Below, piece after piece: positions 38,230 through 47,354 of a DNA stretch of 48,530 nt. A model generated the notes under the pieces. It searched no databases, was not told the DNA's origin, and saw only the letters and a program-made list of their open reading frames with translations. The stretch is from Aquipuribacter hungaricus (GTDB taxonomy: Bacteria; Actinomycetota; Actinomycetes; Actinomycetales; JBBAYJ01). Every line of letters starts with the position of its first letter. Position 1 is the stretch's first letter. The translations under genes were made by a program, and so were the position numbers. The stretch is taken from positions 1 to 48,530 of the forward strand of contig NZ_JBBEOI010000007.1 in the NCBI RefSeq assembly GCF_037860755.1. Direction: 5' to 3'.

Positions 38230-40353
38230 TCAGACGGAGCGACGTCCGCGACGGGTGGCGGCCATCAGGGCACCGCCGAGCCCGAGGAGCATCGTGCCGC
38301 CGGCGGCGAGGACGCCTGCCTCGACGCCGGTCTGCGCGAGCTGGGCACGCACAGGGGCAGCCGCCGGGGCGGGGCGGCCCTGGACGGCCGGGGTCACCGG
38401 GGAGACGACGACGGGGGTCACGCCGGGGCGGCCGGTCCCGGGAGCGCCGGTACCCGGAGCGCCGGTACCCGGTGCCCGCCAGTCCGCACGCACGACGACG
38501 GAGAGGTCGACGCGCTCGCCGTCCCCCTCCTCGTTGAGGGCGGTGACGCTGACCTCGTAGGTCATCGGGTCGAGGTCGTCGATGACGACCTCGCGGGTGT
38601 CGGCCGGGAACTCCTCGTAGCCCGCGGCCTCGTCGCTGGACAGCGCGACGACGTAGCCGGTGACGGGCGAGCTGCCCTCGTCCGCCGGGGCGGAGAAGCG
38701 CAGGGTGATCTGGCGGGGACCGGTCTGCTCGAGCGTGACGCCCTGGACGGCCGACGGCACGCGCCACTCGTCCGTCGTCGTGGTGTCGCTGCCGCTGGGG
38801 CCGGCACCCGCTGCCGTGACGGGAGCGACGGTGAAGGTGTACACCTGGCCGTCCTGCAGCCCGGTGAGCTCGGTCTCGCGGACCTCCGCACCGACGTCCT
38901 TGGTGACGGGGGCGGGGGTCGCGGCGAGCACCCCGCGGTCGGGGTCCAGCGAGCCGAGGGCGGACGGCGATGCCGTGACGCGGTAGCCGGTGATGCGCTC
39001 GTCGCCGGAGGTGTCGACCCACGTGACGGTGACCGTGCCGGGTCCGCTCTGCTCGGCCGTGACGGCGGTCGGCGCGAGGACCGGGACCTCGTCCACCTCG
39101 AACGTGAGGGAGGCGCCCTCGCTGGAGACGTCCTCGCTCGAGACCGCCGTGACGACGACGGTGTGCTCGCCGACCTCGAGGTCCTCCAGCAGGGACGTGA
39201 GGGTGCTGGCGTCCACCTGGACGACCGGCCGGTCGTCCAGCTCGATCTCGTAGGAGCTGACCTCGGGGTAGCCGAGCGACTGGGGAGCCGCCCAGGAGAC
39301 CTTCGCGCTGGCGTCCGCGTCGTCGACGGCGACCGCGAGCTCGCGGACCGGTGACGGGTCCGCGAGGACCTCGACCGTCGCCGTCGCGGCCTGGCTCGGC
39401 CCGGCGGCGTTCGTGGCGGTCACCGCGACGGTGTGCTGGCCACCCACGAGGCCTGTCAGCGTCGTCGACAGCGTGCCGGCCGGGACCGAGCGGACCAGCG
39501 CGCCGTCCACGGACACCGCGTACGACAGCACCTCGCCGCCGCCGTCGTCCATGGGCTCGTCCCACGTGACGGTCACTGCCCCGTCGCTGCCGGGGACCGC
39601 GGTCAGGGACATGGGGGGCGAGGGTGCCTCAGGGGGGACCACCACGCCGACCGTGACGTCCGTCAGCTGGTAGTCGCCGCCGACATAGGAGTCGGCGACG
39701 AAGACCTGGTACTGCCCCGGGGGGAGGGTGAGCGCGAAGGAGCACGTCCCTGCGGCGGGCGAGGCGTCGCAGTTGCCGCCCTCGTTCCAGACCCCGGCGC
39801 GGAACCGGGTGGGTGCGTCCGACGGGTCCCAGTACGCCGTGAACACGCCGTTGTCCCAGGTCGCCCGGACACCCGTGGGCATGGCGGCGGCGACCTCGTC
39901 CTCGGGGGCTGCGGGCGCCCCGTCGACCGACGTGGCCGGCTCCTCGACGGGCACCGTGCCCGTCTCGGCGGCGGGCGCGTCGACGGGCCGCGCGACGGGG
40001 GCGGGCGCCTCCTCGGGCTCCACCGGCTCCGGCTCGGTCCCGGTCTCCGGCTCGACCTCCAGCTCGGGCGCGGGCTCCGCCTCGACCTCGGGCTCCGGCT
40101 CCCGCTCCGGCTCCGGCGTGACCTCCGGCTCGGGCGAGACCGAGACCCCGACCTCGGGCTCGGGCTCGGGCGCCTCCTCGGCGGGGGCCTGGGCGACCTC
40201 GGCGGACGCGTCCTGCACCACCGGGTCGGGAGCACCGTCGGAGGCCGACGCGGCGGCGATACCGGTGGTGCCGGCGACGAGGACGGCGGCCAGGGCGGCG
40301 ACGGACCGGACCCCCTTGGCGTGGTGCGTCGGGCGGGTCGTGCGGGGCTTCAT
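38230..40353 (-). CDS. LAxTG-anchored surface protein with fibronectin type III domains
   Basis: A 707-residue secreted protein. It has a basic N-terminus and signal peptide (VRSVAALAAVLVAGTTGIAAASA), a Pro/Glu-rich stalk (~50-120), an N-terminal beta domain with a Cys pair, then about four fibronectin-III repeats (~245-650; e.g. PPMSLTAVPGSDGAVTVTWDEP, PTAVTAEQSGPGTVTVTW, VPSAVQGVTLEQTGPRQITL). A short APGTG repeat spacer precedes the sorting signal LAQTG (672-676), a hydrophobic helix and an RRGRRS tail. LAxTG is the class E sortase signal of actinomycetes, so wall anchoring is expected. ATG 40353 gives the complete signal peptide. Ligand and role are unknown; adhesion is plausible. Confidence 0.85.
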   Translation of the reverse strand: MKPRTTRPTHHAKGVRSVAALAAVLVAGTTGIAAASASDGAPDPVVQDASAEVAQAPAEEAPEPEPEVGVSVSPEPEVTPEPEREPEPEVEAEPAPELEVEPETGTEPEPVEPEEAPAPVARPVDAPAAETGTVPVEEPATSVDGAPAAPEDEVAAAMPTGVRATWDNGVFTAYWDPSDAPTRFRAGVWNEGGNCDASPAAGTCSFALTLPPGQYQVFVADSYVGGDYQLTDVTVGVVVPPEAPSPPMSLTAVPGSDGAVTVTWDEPMDDGGGEVLSYAVSVDGALVRSVPAGTLSTTLTGLVGGQHTVAVTATNAAGPSQAATATVEVLADPSPVRELAVAVDDADASAKVSWAAPQSLGYPEVSSYEIELDDRPVVQVDASTLTSLLEDLEVGEHTVVVTAVSSEDVSSEGASLTFEVDEVPVLAPTAVTAEQSGPGTVTVTWVDTSGDERITGYRVTASPSALGSLDPDRGVLAATPAPVTKDVGAEVRETELTGLQDGQVYTFTVAPVTAAGAGPSGSDTTTTDEWRVPSAVQGVTLEQTGPRQITLRFSAPADEGSSPVTGYVVALSSDEAAGYEEFPADTREVVIDDLDPMTYEVSVTALNEEGDGERVDLSVVVRADWRAPGTGAPGTGAPGTGRPGVTPVVVSPVTPAVQGRPAPAAAPVRAQLAQTGVEAGVLAAGGTMLLGLGGALMAATRRGRRSV

Positions 40354-40547
40354 GTCGAGGCGCTCCCAGGATGGGTGCCGGGGCTCGGGACCACGGCTCC
40401 CCCTCCCCTCGGCCCGGACCCCCTCCGACTTGAGCAACGAGGCTGCGGAACGTGCACGACGAGTAGCGCTGCTCGTCGCCCGCCCCACCCGGGCGGCCCA
40501 GCGCCGGACCCGCGGGTGGCGGCCGCCGGCTCCCGGGGCAGGGCCGC

Positions 40548-41033
40548 TCAGGTCGCCGGGTCCGCCGTGACCGTCCCCGGCGTCAGCACCACCACCGCGG
40601 TCGGCGTCGCCCGCGCCGCGGCCAGCGGCCCGAGCGTCGCGTCGACCGCGACCCACCGCGCCCACAGCCGGTCCCGCTCGTCCCCCTCGGCCGCACGGGC
40701 CACCACTGCGCGGGGCTCCTGCCCGGCCAGCCGGGCGACCGCGTGCGGGTGCGCCCGGAGGTTGAGCCACCAGGCGGGCTCGCCCTCGTCCCAGCCGTTC
40801 ATGGCCAGCAGGACCAGCCGGTCGCCGTCCTCGAGGTAGCCGAGGATGACGTCGCGCTGCTGCCCCGAGCGGCGCCCTGTCGTGGTCAGCCGAAGGGCTC
40901 CCCAGCCGCGCCGGTCGGCGGTCGTCCACAGGAACCGCCCGCCGCTCAGGCGGTGCAGCAGGCGGTGGACCCGCCAGGCGGTGTGGACGAACCAGGGCGG
41001 CGGTGTCCGCGGTCGGACGACGTCGGTGCTCAC
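40548..41033 (-). CDS. Deazaflavin (F420)-dependent nitroreductase/oxidoreductase family (Ddn-like)
   Basis: A 161-residue split-beta-barrel protein of the Ddn/DUF385 type: WFVHTAWRVHRLLHRLSGGRFLW, ALRLTTTGRRSGQQRDVILGYLEDGDRLVLLAMNGWDEGEPAWWLNLRAHPHA. These are family signatures of cofactor-binding strands. GTG 41033 is the start. It is a single gene between the surface-protein and kinase genes. Substrate unknown; F420 use is a family-level expectation. Confidence 0.82.
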   Translation of the reverse strand: MSTDVVRPRTPPPWFVHTAWRVHRLLHRLSGGRFLWTTADRRGWGALRLTTTGRRSGQQRDVILGYLEDGDRLVLLAMNGWDEGEPAWWLNLRAHPHAVARLAGQEPRAVVARAAEGDERDRLWARWVAVDATLGPLAAARATPTAVVVLTPGTVTADPAT

Positions 41034-41183
41034 GGGGCCAGCGCACCAGGACCGGGACGGCCGTCACCAGGGGGCGGGCCCCACGGCGGGGACCCGGGTG
41101 TCCCCAGGGCCGCGCGTCGCGGTCGGCCCACAGGACCCGCCCGTCGGGCCGCGTCCCGACGGCCGAGGCGCAAGACTCCTCGC

Positions 41184-41870
41184 GTGACCGTCGCCCACGC
41201 CGACCACCCCGCCGTCGTCTCGCTCGCCCTGGAGCTGCGCGCGGTCCTGGCCGAGCGCTACCGCATCGTCGTCGGCCTCGTCGGACCGCCCGGCACCGGC
41301 AAGTCGACCGTCGCCGCGGCCCTGGTCGCCCGGCTGCGGGTGCACGGTACGTCCGCCGCCCTGGTCCCCATGGACGGCTTCCACCTGGACCAGCGCGAGC
41401 TCGAGCGGCTCGGCCGCGCGGACCGCAAGGGCGCGCCGGACACCTTCGACGTCGGCGGCTACGTCGCCCTGCTGCGCCGGCTGCGCACGGCGGACGAGCC
41501 GGTCGTCCTCGCACCCCGGTTCGACCGGGACCTCGAGCAGTCCATCGGCAGCGCCCTCCCGATCACCCCCGCCACCCGGGTCGTGGTCACCGAGGGCAAC
41601 TACCTGCTGCTGCGGCACGCGGACCTGCCGCGCCCGCTGTCGGACGACATGAGCATGACCGGGTGGAAGAACGTCCGCGAGCAGCTGGACGCCTGCTGGT
41701 ACGTCGACGTCGACCCCGCCACCCGGGTCGAGCGGCTCGTCGCCCGGCACGTCGCGCACGGCCGGACGCCCGAGGCCGCCCTGGACTGGGTGCAGCGCAC
41801 CGACGAGGTCAACGCCCGCCTGGTCGAGGGGACCCGCGGACGCGCCGACGGGGTCGTCGCCTGGGCCTGA
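41184..41870 (+). CDS. P-loop sugar/nucleoside kinase (YggC/FrcK-like)
   Basis: A 228-residue kinase of the uridine kinase/phosphoribulokinase/pantothenate kinase superfamily. P-loop GPPGTGKST (34-42), acceptor-side motif VPMDGFHLDQ, then RKGAPDTFDV, VVTEGNYLLL and a lid with R residues (ATRVERLVARHVAHGRTPEAALDWV). This is the YggC/FrcK type; frcK in rhizobia accompanies a fructose ABC importer. Here the gene ends 62 bp from the convergent end of the ytf-like importer operon, so phosphorylation of an imported sugar is possible, though co-transcription is not. GTG 41184 fits the domain start. Confidence 0.75.
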   Translation: MTVAHADHPAVVSLALELRAVLAERYRIVVGLVGPPGTGKSTVAAALVARLRVHGTSAALVPMDGFHLDQRELERLGRADRKGAPDTFDVGGYVALLRRLRTADEPVVLAPRFDRDLEQSIGSALPITPATRVVVTEGNYLLLRHADLPRPLSDDMSMTGWKNVREQLDACWYVDVDPATRVERLVARHVAHGRTPEAALDWVQRTDEVNARLVEGTRGRADGVVAWA

Positions 41871-41931
41871 GCCCGGGCCACGACCCCGTCGACGTCCTCC
41901 CTGGCGGACCGACCGCCGGGGACGGGCACGG

Positions 41932-42969
41932 CTAGCGCCGGCGCAGCACCAGCACGCGCTGCAGCACCACGAAGGCGAGCAGCAGGACACCGATGACGAT
42001 GCGGGTCCACCACGAGCTCAGGGTGCCCTCGAAGGTGATGATTGTCTGGATGAGACCGAGCTCGAGGACACCGAGCACGGACCCCAGCACGAAGCCGAAG
42101 CCGCCGGTCAGCAGCGTGCCGCCGATGACGACCGCGGCGATCGCGTCCAGCTCCATGCCGACGCCGGTGAGGGAGTAGCCCGAGCGCGAGTACACCGAGA
42201 ACAGGAACCCGCCGAGCCCGGCGCAGCTGCCGCTGATGACGTACACGAGCACCTTGGTGCGCGCGACGGGCAGGCCCATGAGCTGCGCGGAGTGCTCGCC
42301 GCCGCCGATGGCGTACACGGTGCGGCCGAACCGGGTCAGGTGCAGCACGTACACCGCGACCGCGACCACGGCGAGCGCGATGAGCACGCTCGGCGTCAGC
42401 GTCCAGCCGTCCCCGAACACCCACCGCGTGCCGGACAGCGCCACGACGGTCGGGTCGGCGATCGGGATGGAGCTGAGGCTGATGACGTAGCAGAGCCCCC
42501 GGGCCAGGAACATCGCCGCGAGCGTCGCGATGAACGGCTGGATCTCGAAGTAGTGGATCATCAGCCCGACGACGAGGCCGAGCAGCGAGCCGACGAGGAT
42601 CGACAGCGGGATGACGATCCCCGCGGGCCAGCCGGCCTGGAAGAGCGCCGCCGCCATGACGCCGGACAGCGCCGCGACCGCCCCGACCGACAGGTCGATG
42701 CCGCCGGTGAGGATGACGAAGGTCATGCCCACCGCGATGACGATGAGGAAGCTGTTGTTGATGAACAGGTTCGAGATGACCGCGCCGGACAGGAAGTTCT
42801 CGTAGCGCAGGCCGCCGATGACGAACATGGCGATGAGGACGACGAAGGTCCCCAGCATCGGCGTGAACCGCTGGTCGAGCTTCGGCAGGCGCCGGCGGTC
42901 CCGGGCGGGGGCCGCGACGACGGCACCCGAGGCGGGCTTGAGGGCAGGGTCGGTCCGGTCGGTCAGCAT
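41932..42969 (-). CDS. yjfF: Sugar ABC transporter permease (YjfF-like)
   Basis: A 345-residue BPD_transp_2-type permease with about nine to ten hydrophobic helices and the diagnostic GMTFVILTGGIDLSVGAVAALSG segment, plus the GGEHSAQLMGLPVARTK cytoplasmic loop that contacts the ATPase. It is the last gene of the importer operon. ATG 42969 overlaps the stop of the preceding permease by one base. By order and sequence it is equivalent to YjfF of the E. coli galactofuranose importer; the actual substrate could be another furanose or pentose. Confidence 0.83.
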   Translation of the reverse strand: MLTDRTDPALKPASGAVVAAPARDRRRLPKLDQRFTPMLGTFVVLIAMFVIGGLRYENFLSGAVISNLFINNSFLIVIAVGMTFVILTGGIDLSVGAVAALSGVMAAALFQAGWPAGIVIPLSILVGSLLGLVVGLMIHYFEIQPFIATLAAMFLARGLCYVISLSSIPIADPTVVALSGTRWVFGDGWTLTPSVLIALAVVAVAVYVLHLTRFGRTVYAIGGGEHSAQLMGLPVARTKVLVYVISGSCAGLGGFLFSVYSRSGYSLTGVGMELDAIAAVVIGGTLLTGGFGFVLGSVLGVLELGLIQTIITFEGTLSSWWTRIVIGVLLLAFVVLQRVLVLRRR

Positions 42970-44006
42970 CAGACGGTCGCCTCCACCGCAGCGGGGACCG
43001 CGGCACGGCGCCGGGCCCTGAGCTGTCGCTGCACCACCGGCGCCTGGAGCAGGCACACGGCGATGACCACGACGGCCTTGAACAGCGGCGTCACCGACGG
43101 CGGCACGCCGAGCACGGTCACCGTGAGGGTGAGCGTGGTGATGACGAGGACACCGACGAGCGTCCCCGACAGCGAGAACTTGCCGCCCGCGAGCGACGTC
43201 CCGCCGATGACGACCGCGAGGATCGCGTCGAGCTCGATGAACAGGCCGGCGTTGTTGGCGTCCGCGGCCATGACGTTGGAGCTGATGAGCAGGCCGGCGA
43301 TCCCGGCGAAGGTCCCGCTGAGCGCGTAGACGAGGAAGATGATGCCCCGCGAGCGCAGGCCGGCCAGGCGGCTGGCGGCCGGGTTGATGCCGACGGCCTC
43401 GATGAGCATCCCGAGCGCCGTGCGCCGGGTGAGCACCGTGACCAGGGCGAAGATCCCGCCCGCGATGAGGACCGCGACCGGCAGGCCCAGCAGGAAGCCC
43501 GAGCCGAGCGTGCGGAACGGCGCGCTGGTGATCGTCGTGATCTGCCCGCCGGTGATGAGCATGGCGATGCCGCGACCGGCCGTCATGAGGACGAGCGTGG
43601 CGATGATCGGCTGGATCCCGACGACGGAGACGAGGAACCCGTTCCACGAGCCGAGGACGAACGACAGCACGACCGCGATGACGACGGCGACCAGCACGGT
43701 GCCGACCGAGCCCGGGTCCGACGAGGACGCGATGAACGACAGCGCCACCGCCCCGGAGATCGCGACCACGGCGCCGACCGACAGGTCGATGCCGCGCGTG
43801 GCGATGACCAGGGTCATCCCCAGCGCGACGAGCAGCAGCGGCGAGGAGTTGCGGAGGATGTCGATCGGGGCGCCGAACAGGTGCCCGTCGCGCACCTCGA
43901 TCGCCAGGAACGTCGGGGCGCGCAGGGTGTTGAGCAGCAGCAGGACGAGCAGGGCCATGACGGGCCAGAACAGGCGGTGCCTGCTCACCCCCATGACGGC
44001 GCTCAT
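42969..44006 (-). CDS. ytfT: Sugar ABC transporter permease (YtfT-like)
   Basis: A 345-residue permease paralogous to the next one: multiple hydrophobic helices with GMTLVIATRGIDLSVGAVVAISGA and the coupling-loop sequence LGMLIEAVGINPAASRLAGLRSR. ATG 44006 overlaps the ATPase stop (ATGA). With the following permease it forms the heterodimeric membrane channel of the importer. Confidence 0.84.
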   Translation of the reverse strand: MSAVMGVSRHRLFWPVMALLVLLLLNTLRAPTFLAIEVRDGHLFGAPIDILRNSSPLLLVALGMTLVIATRGIDLSVGAVVAISGAVALSFIASSSDPGSVGTVLVAVVIAVVLSFVLGSWNGFLVSVVGIQPIIATLVLMTAGRGIAMLITGGQITTITSAPFRTLGSGFLLGLPVAVLIAGGIFALVTVLTRRTALGMLIEAVGINPAASRLAGLRSRGIIFLVYALSGTFAGIAGLLISSNVMAADANNAGLFIELDAILAVVIGGTSLAGGKFSLSGTLVGVLVITTLTLTVTVLGVPPSVTPLFKAVVVIAVCLLQAPVVQRQLRARRRAAVPAAVEATV

Positions 44007-45583
44007 GCGTGCACGTCCGAGGGGTGCACGTCGGAGCCGGCGATGAGCGACACGACGTCGGGGACGGTGACGTGCTCGGAGTTGTCGATCTCGGCCACCT
44101 TCTCGCGGTCCCGCATGACGGCGATGCGGTGGCTGAGCCGCACCACCTCCTCCAGCTCGGCGGAGATGAACACCACCGACATCCCCTCCTCCGCCAGGCC
44201 TGCGACCAGGCGCTGGATCTCGGCCTTGGCGCCGACGTCGATGCCCCGGGTCGGCTCGTCCAGGATGAGGAGCTTGGGCGCGGTGGCCAGCCAGCGCGCC
44301 AGCAGGACCTTCTGCTGGTTGCCGCCGGACAGGTTGCGCACGAGCGCCTCGGGCTGCGGCGGGCGGATGCCCAGCGCGTCGATGTACTTGGCGACGACCT
44401 CGTCGGCCTGCCTGCGCGGGATGCGCCGGGCCCAGCCGCGCTCGGCCTGCATGGCCAGCACGATGTTCTCGCGGACGGTGAGGTCGCCGACGATGCCCTC
44501 GGTCTTGCGGCTCTCGGAGGAGAACGCGATGTCGTGCCCGAGCGCGGTGCGCGGCGTGCGCAGCCGGACCGGGCGGCCCTCGACCTTGACCTCGCCCGCG
44601 TCGGGGCGGTCGGCGCCGGCGAGCAGGCGCGCGAGCTCCGTGCGGCCGGAGCCGAGCAGGCCCGCGAGCCCGACGACCTCGCCGGGGTAGACGTCGAGGT
44701 CGAAGGGCTGGACCGAGCCGCGCCGGCCGAGGCCGATCGCCTGCAGGTAGGGGGTGGCACCCTCGCGGGTCGCCGCGCTGCGGCGCGGGTTCTCCTCGAG
44801 CTCCTCGAGGACCTCCAGCGAGGTGCCGATCATCTTGGACACCAGCTGCATGCGGGGCAGCTCGGCGGTCCGGTACTCCCCGACCAGCTTGCCGTTGCGC
44901 AGGATCGTCATGCGGTCGCTGACGGCGTAGACCTGCTCGAGGAAGTGCGAGACGAAGAGGATGGCGACGCCGCGGTCGCGCAGGGTCCGCATGACGGCGA
45001 ACAGCTGGGCGACCTCCTCGGCGTCGAGGCTCGAGGTCGGCTCGTCGAGGATGAGCAGGCGCGCGTCGACGGTCATGGCGCGGGCGATGGCCACCAGCTG
45101 CTGGACCGCGAGCGAGTGCGACGACAGCGTCGAGGCCGGGTCGATGTCGAGGTTGAGCGCGGCGAGGTGCTCGCGCGAGCGGGCCCGCGTGGCGCGCCAG
45201 TCGATGACCGGGCCGCGGCGGACCTCGTGCCCGAGCATGATGTTCTCGGCGACGCTGAGGTTCTCGCAGAGGTTGACCTCCTGGTACACCGTGCTGATGC
45301 CGGCGGCCTGGGCCTGCGCGGGGCCCTTGAAGGTCATCTCCTGGCCGTGCACGCGGATGCTGCCCGAGTCCACCTGGTAGACGCCGGTCAGCGCCTTGAT
45401 CATCGTGGACTTGCCGGCGCCGTTCTCCCCCATGAGGGAGTGGATCTCGCCGGCGCGCAGCGTGAGCGCCACGTCCTCCAGGGCCTTGACCCCGGGGAAC
45501 GAGATCGTGATCCCGCTCATCTGCACCACGGGCACCGGGTCGGCCGCGGGGGCCGCGAGCGGTGCGTCGGACGTCGTCGTCAT
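44003..45583 (-). CDS. ytfR: Sugar ABC transporter ATP-binding protein, two NBDs (YtfR-like)
   Basis: A 526-residue protein with two fused nucleotide-binding domains as in ribose/galactofuranose importers. The first has canonical Walker A GENGAGKST and Walker B LLILDEPTSSL. The second has a degenerate P-loop GLLGSGRTEL but a good signature NLSGGNQQK and LLILDEPTRGI, the usual asymmetry of this family. ATG 45583 follows 100 bp after the binding-protein stop, with a hairpin between. It powers uptake through the YtfT/YjfF-like pair. Confidence 0.88.
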   Translation of the reverse strand: MTTTSDAPLAAPAADPVPVVQMSGITISFPGVKALEDVALTLRAGEIHSLMGENGAGKSTMIKALTGVYQVDSGSIRVHGQEMTFKGPAQAQAAGISTVYQEVNLCENLSVAENIMLGHEVRRGPVIDWRATRARSREHLAALNLDIDPASTLSSHSLAVQQLVAIARAMTVDARLLILDEPTSSLDAEEVAQLFAVMRTLRDRGVAILFVSHFLEQVYAVSDRMTILRNGKLVGEYRTAELPRMQLVSKMIGTSLEVLEELEENPRRSAATREGATPYLQAIGLGRRGSVQPFDLDVYPGEVVGLAGLLGSGRTELARLLAGADRPDAGEVKVEGRPVRLRTPRTALGHDIAFSSESRKTEGIVGDLTVRENIVLAMQAERGWARRIPRRQADEVVAKYIDALGIRPPQPEALVRNLSGGNQQKVLLARWLATAPKLLILDEPTRGIDVGAKAEIQRLVAGLAEEGMSVVFISAELEEVVRLSHRIAVMRDREKVAEIDNSEHVTVPDVVSLIAGSDVHPSDVHA

Positions 45584-45634
45584 GTCTGCCTCCCGAGCGC
45601 CTGCTCCCAGGCCTCGTGATGTGGGACGGGGTGA

Positions 45635-45669
45635 CCCCGGGGGCGGCAGCGCGGCCGCCGCCCCCGGGG
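45635..45669 (-). terminator. Intercistronic hairpin between binding protein and ATPase genes
   Basis: A 13-bp perfect stem: CCCCGGGGGCGGC (45635-45647) and GCCGCCCCCGGGG (45657-45669), 9-nt loop, 15 bp past the ytfQ-like stop. Such hairpins act as partial terminators or 3'-end protectors, making the binding protein more abundant than the membrane components. Confidence 0.7.
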
Positions 45670-45683
45670 TGATCAGGTCGGGC

Positions 45684-46709
45684 TCAGTACTCCCGGGTGG
45701 GGAGGGCCTCGATGGCGGCCTCCTGGTCGAACTCCTGGTCCTCGACCACGATGCGCTTCTCGACCTCCTCGCCGGCGACGACCGACTTGATGATCTCGGC
45801 CAGGTCCGGCCCGAGGAGCGGGTTGCACTCGACGATGTAGCTGATCTTGCCGTCGGCGAGCGCCTGCATGCCGTCCTTGACCGCGTCGATCGTCACGATC
45901 TTGATGTCCTCGCCCGGCACGAGACCGGCGGCCTCGATGGCCTCGATGGCGCCGAGGCCCATGTCGTCGTTGTGCGCGTACACGACGTCGATGTCGTCCT
46001 GGCTCTGGAGGAAGCCCTCCATGACCGTGCGGCCCTCGGAGCGGGTGAAGTTGCCCGTCTGGGAGGCGACGACCGTGACGTTGGGGTTGTCGGCGATCGC
46101 GCTCTCGAAGCCGGACTTCCGGTCGTTGGCCGGGGCCGAGCCCGTGGTGCCCTGCAGCTCCACGACGTTGATCGGCTCGGTGCCGAGCGTCTCGGAGACC
46201 CAGGTGCCGGCGCGCTCGCCCTCGAGGACGAAGTCGGAGCCGATGAACGAGACGTAGAGCGACTCGTCCGCCGTGTCGACCGCGCGGTCGGTGAGGACGA
46301 CGGGGATCTCGGCGGCCTTGGCCTCCTCGAGCACGGCGTCCCAGCCGGTCTCGACGACCGGGGAGAAGGCGATGACGTCCACGCCCTGCGCGATGTAGCT
46401 GCGCAGCGCCTGGATCTGGTTCTCCTGCTTCTGCTGCGCGTCGGAGAAGCTGAGCTGGAAGCCGTTCTCCTCCGTCAGCGTGTCCTGGATGGACTTGGTG
46501 TTGGCCGCGCGCCAGCCGCTCTCGGCGCCGACCTGGGAGAAGCCGACGGTGATGGTGTCGCCGCCGCCCCCGCCCGCCGCGGCAGAGCCGCCGCCGGCCG
46601 CGGGCTCGGTGCTGCCACCGCCGCAGGCTGCCAGCGCGGTGGCCAGGGCCAGGACAGACGCGCCCGCCAGGACGGTCCGGCGGGTACGAGCACCCGTGAT
46701 GCGTTCCAT
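45684..46709 (-). CDS. ytfQ: Sugar-binding lipoprotein of ABC importer (YtfQ-like)
   Basis: A 341-residue periplasmic-binding-protein-fold lipoprotein: twin-Arg-like start (RTRRTVLAGASVLALATALAAC) with lipobox ALAAC, a Gly/Ala linker, then TVGFSQVGAESGWRAANTKS, SDAQQKQENQIQALRSYIAQGVD, NVVELQGTTGSAPANDRKSGF, FTRSEGRTVMEGFLQ and VVYAHNDDMGLGAIEAI. These segments track E. coli YtfQ closely, so furanose-type sugar binding (galactofuranose or similar) is the best call. ATG 46709 is the start of a four-gene operon. A LacI-type palindrome lies 83 bp upstream. Confidence 0.88.
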   Translation of the reverse strand: MERITGARTRRTVLAGASVLALATALAACGGGSTEPAAGGGSAAAGGGGGDTITVGFSQVGAESGWRAANTKSIQDTLTEENGFQLSFSDAQQKQENQIQALRSYIAQGVDVIAFSPVVETGWDAVLEEAKAAEIPVVLTDRAVDTADESLYVSFIGSDFVLEGERAGTWVSETLGTEPINVVELQGTTGSAPANDRKSGFESAIADNPNVTVVASQTGNFTRSEGRTVMEGFLQSQDDIDVVYAHNDDMGLGAIEAIEAAGLVPGEDIKIVTIDAVKDGMQALADGKISYIVECNPLLGPDLAEIIKSVVAGEEVEKRIVVEDQEFDQEAAIEALPTREY

Positions 46710-46791
46710 GCACTCCTCCTCGAGATGCGTCCCGGCGTCTGTGCCGGGTGCGCGGCCTGCTCAGGGCGAGCGGTCCGCGGGTCGTAGCGTG

Positions 46792-46807
46792 ATGTTAGGG
46801 CTAACAT
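46792..46807. promoter_or_regulatory. LacI-type operator upstream of ytfQ-like gene
   Basis: Palindrome ATGTTAG-GG-CTAACAT, 83-98 bp before the ytfQ-like start. It is very close to the TGTTAGCGCTAACA type used by LacI-family sugar regulators in actinomycetes. No LacI gene is in the window, so the regulator would act from elsewhere. Confidence 0.65.
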
Positions 46808-47056
46808 TTGGTCTGTCGCCACCGTCTCGGGTAACGAAGCCGTAACGAGGACAGCTCGTCGACGAGAGGTCCGCGGGGGTGAGCGTACGACTCCGCAGCG
46901 CGTCCGCGGCAGGGCGCGCGGGGCGCTCCGCCGCCGTCTGGCGAGCCGGCTCCGAGCGTGTCCCGGACCGGCCCGCGCGAGGTCCCGGCGGACCTTCCGC
47001 CGACCGCGGGGCCGTGCAGCCCACGGGCGAGCCCGTGAGACCGGCCCCCACGGCAA

Positions 47057-47354
47057 CCCGACCAGCACACGGCTGGGCGGTCGGCGTTGCGCTGGCGATG
47101 GAACAGCGGTGACGTGTGCTGCTGGGGTCGCCGCCCCCGGGCGCGGCGCCCGGGCCACTGGCAAGGACCGAACGGTCGTCGGACCTGTCCGCACGCAGCC
47201 GTTCGATCCCGGTCGGGAGCCCGGACCGGCGACCCGACCAGCACACGGCTGGGCGTCTGGGTCCGTTCTGGCGGTCGGACGACGGTGGCTTGTGCAGCCG
47301 GGGTGGCTGCCGGGCGCGTAGCCCCGGCCCCGATTGGGACCGAACGGTCGTCGG
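47057..47354. repeat. Imperfect tandem repeat, period ~172-176 bp
   Basis: CCCGACCAGCACACGGCTGG occurs at 47057 and 47233 (176 bp apart). GGACCGAACGGTCGTCGG occurs at 47165 and 47337 (172 bp apart), in each case followed by a CCTGTCC...AGCCGTTC...TCCCGGTCG block. The ACCG/CGGT and GAACGG/CCGTTC elements can pair as hairpins. Confidence 0.6.

Noticed and set aside
42292-43329. 345-codon plus-strand frame within the permease genes
   Set aside because: Asp/Arg/His-rich antisense shadow of two clear membrane permeases.
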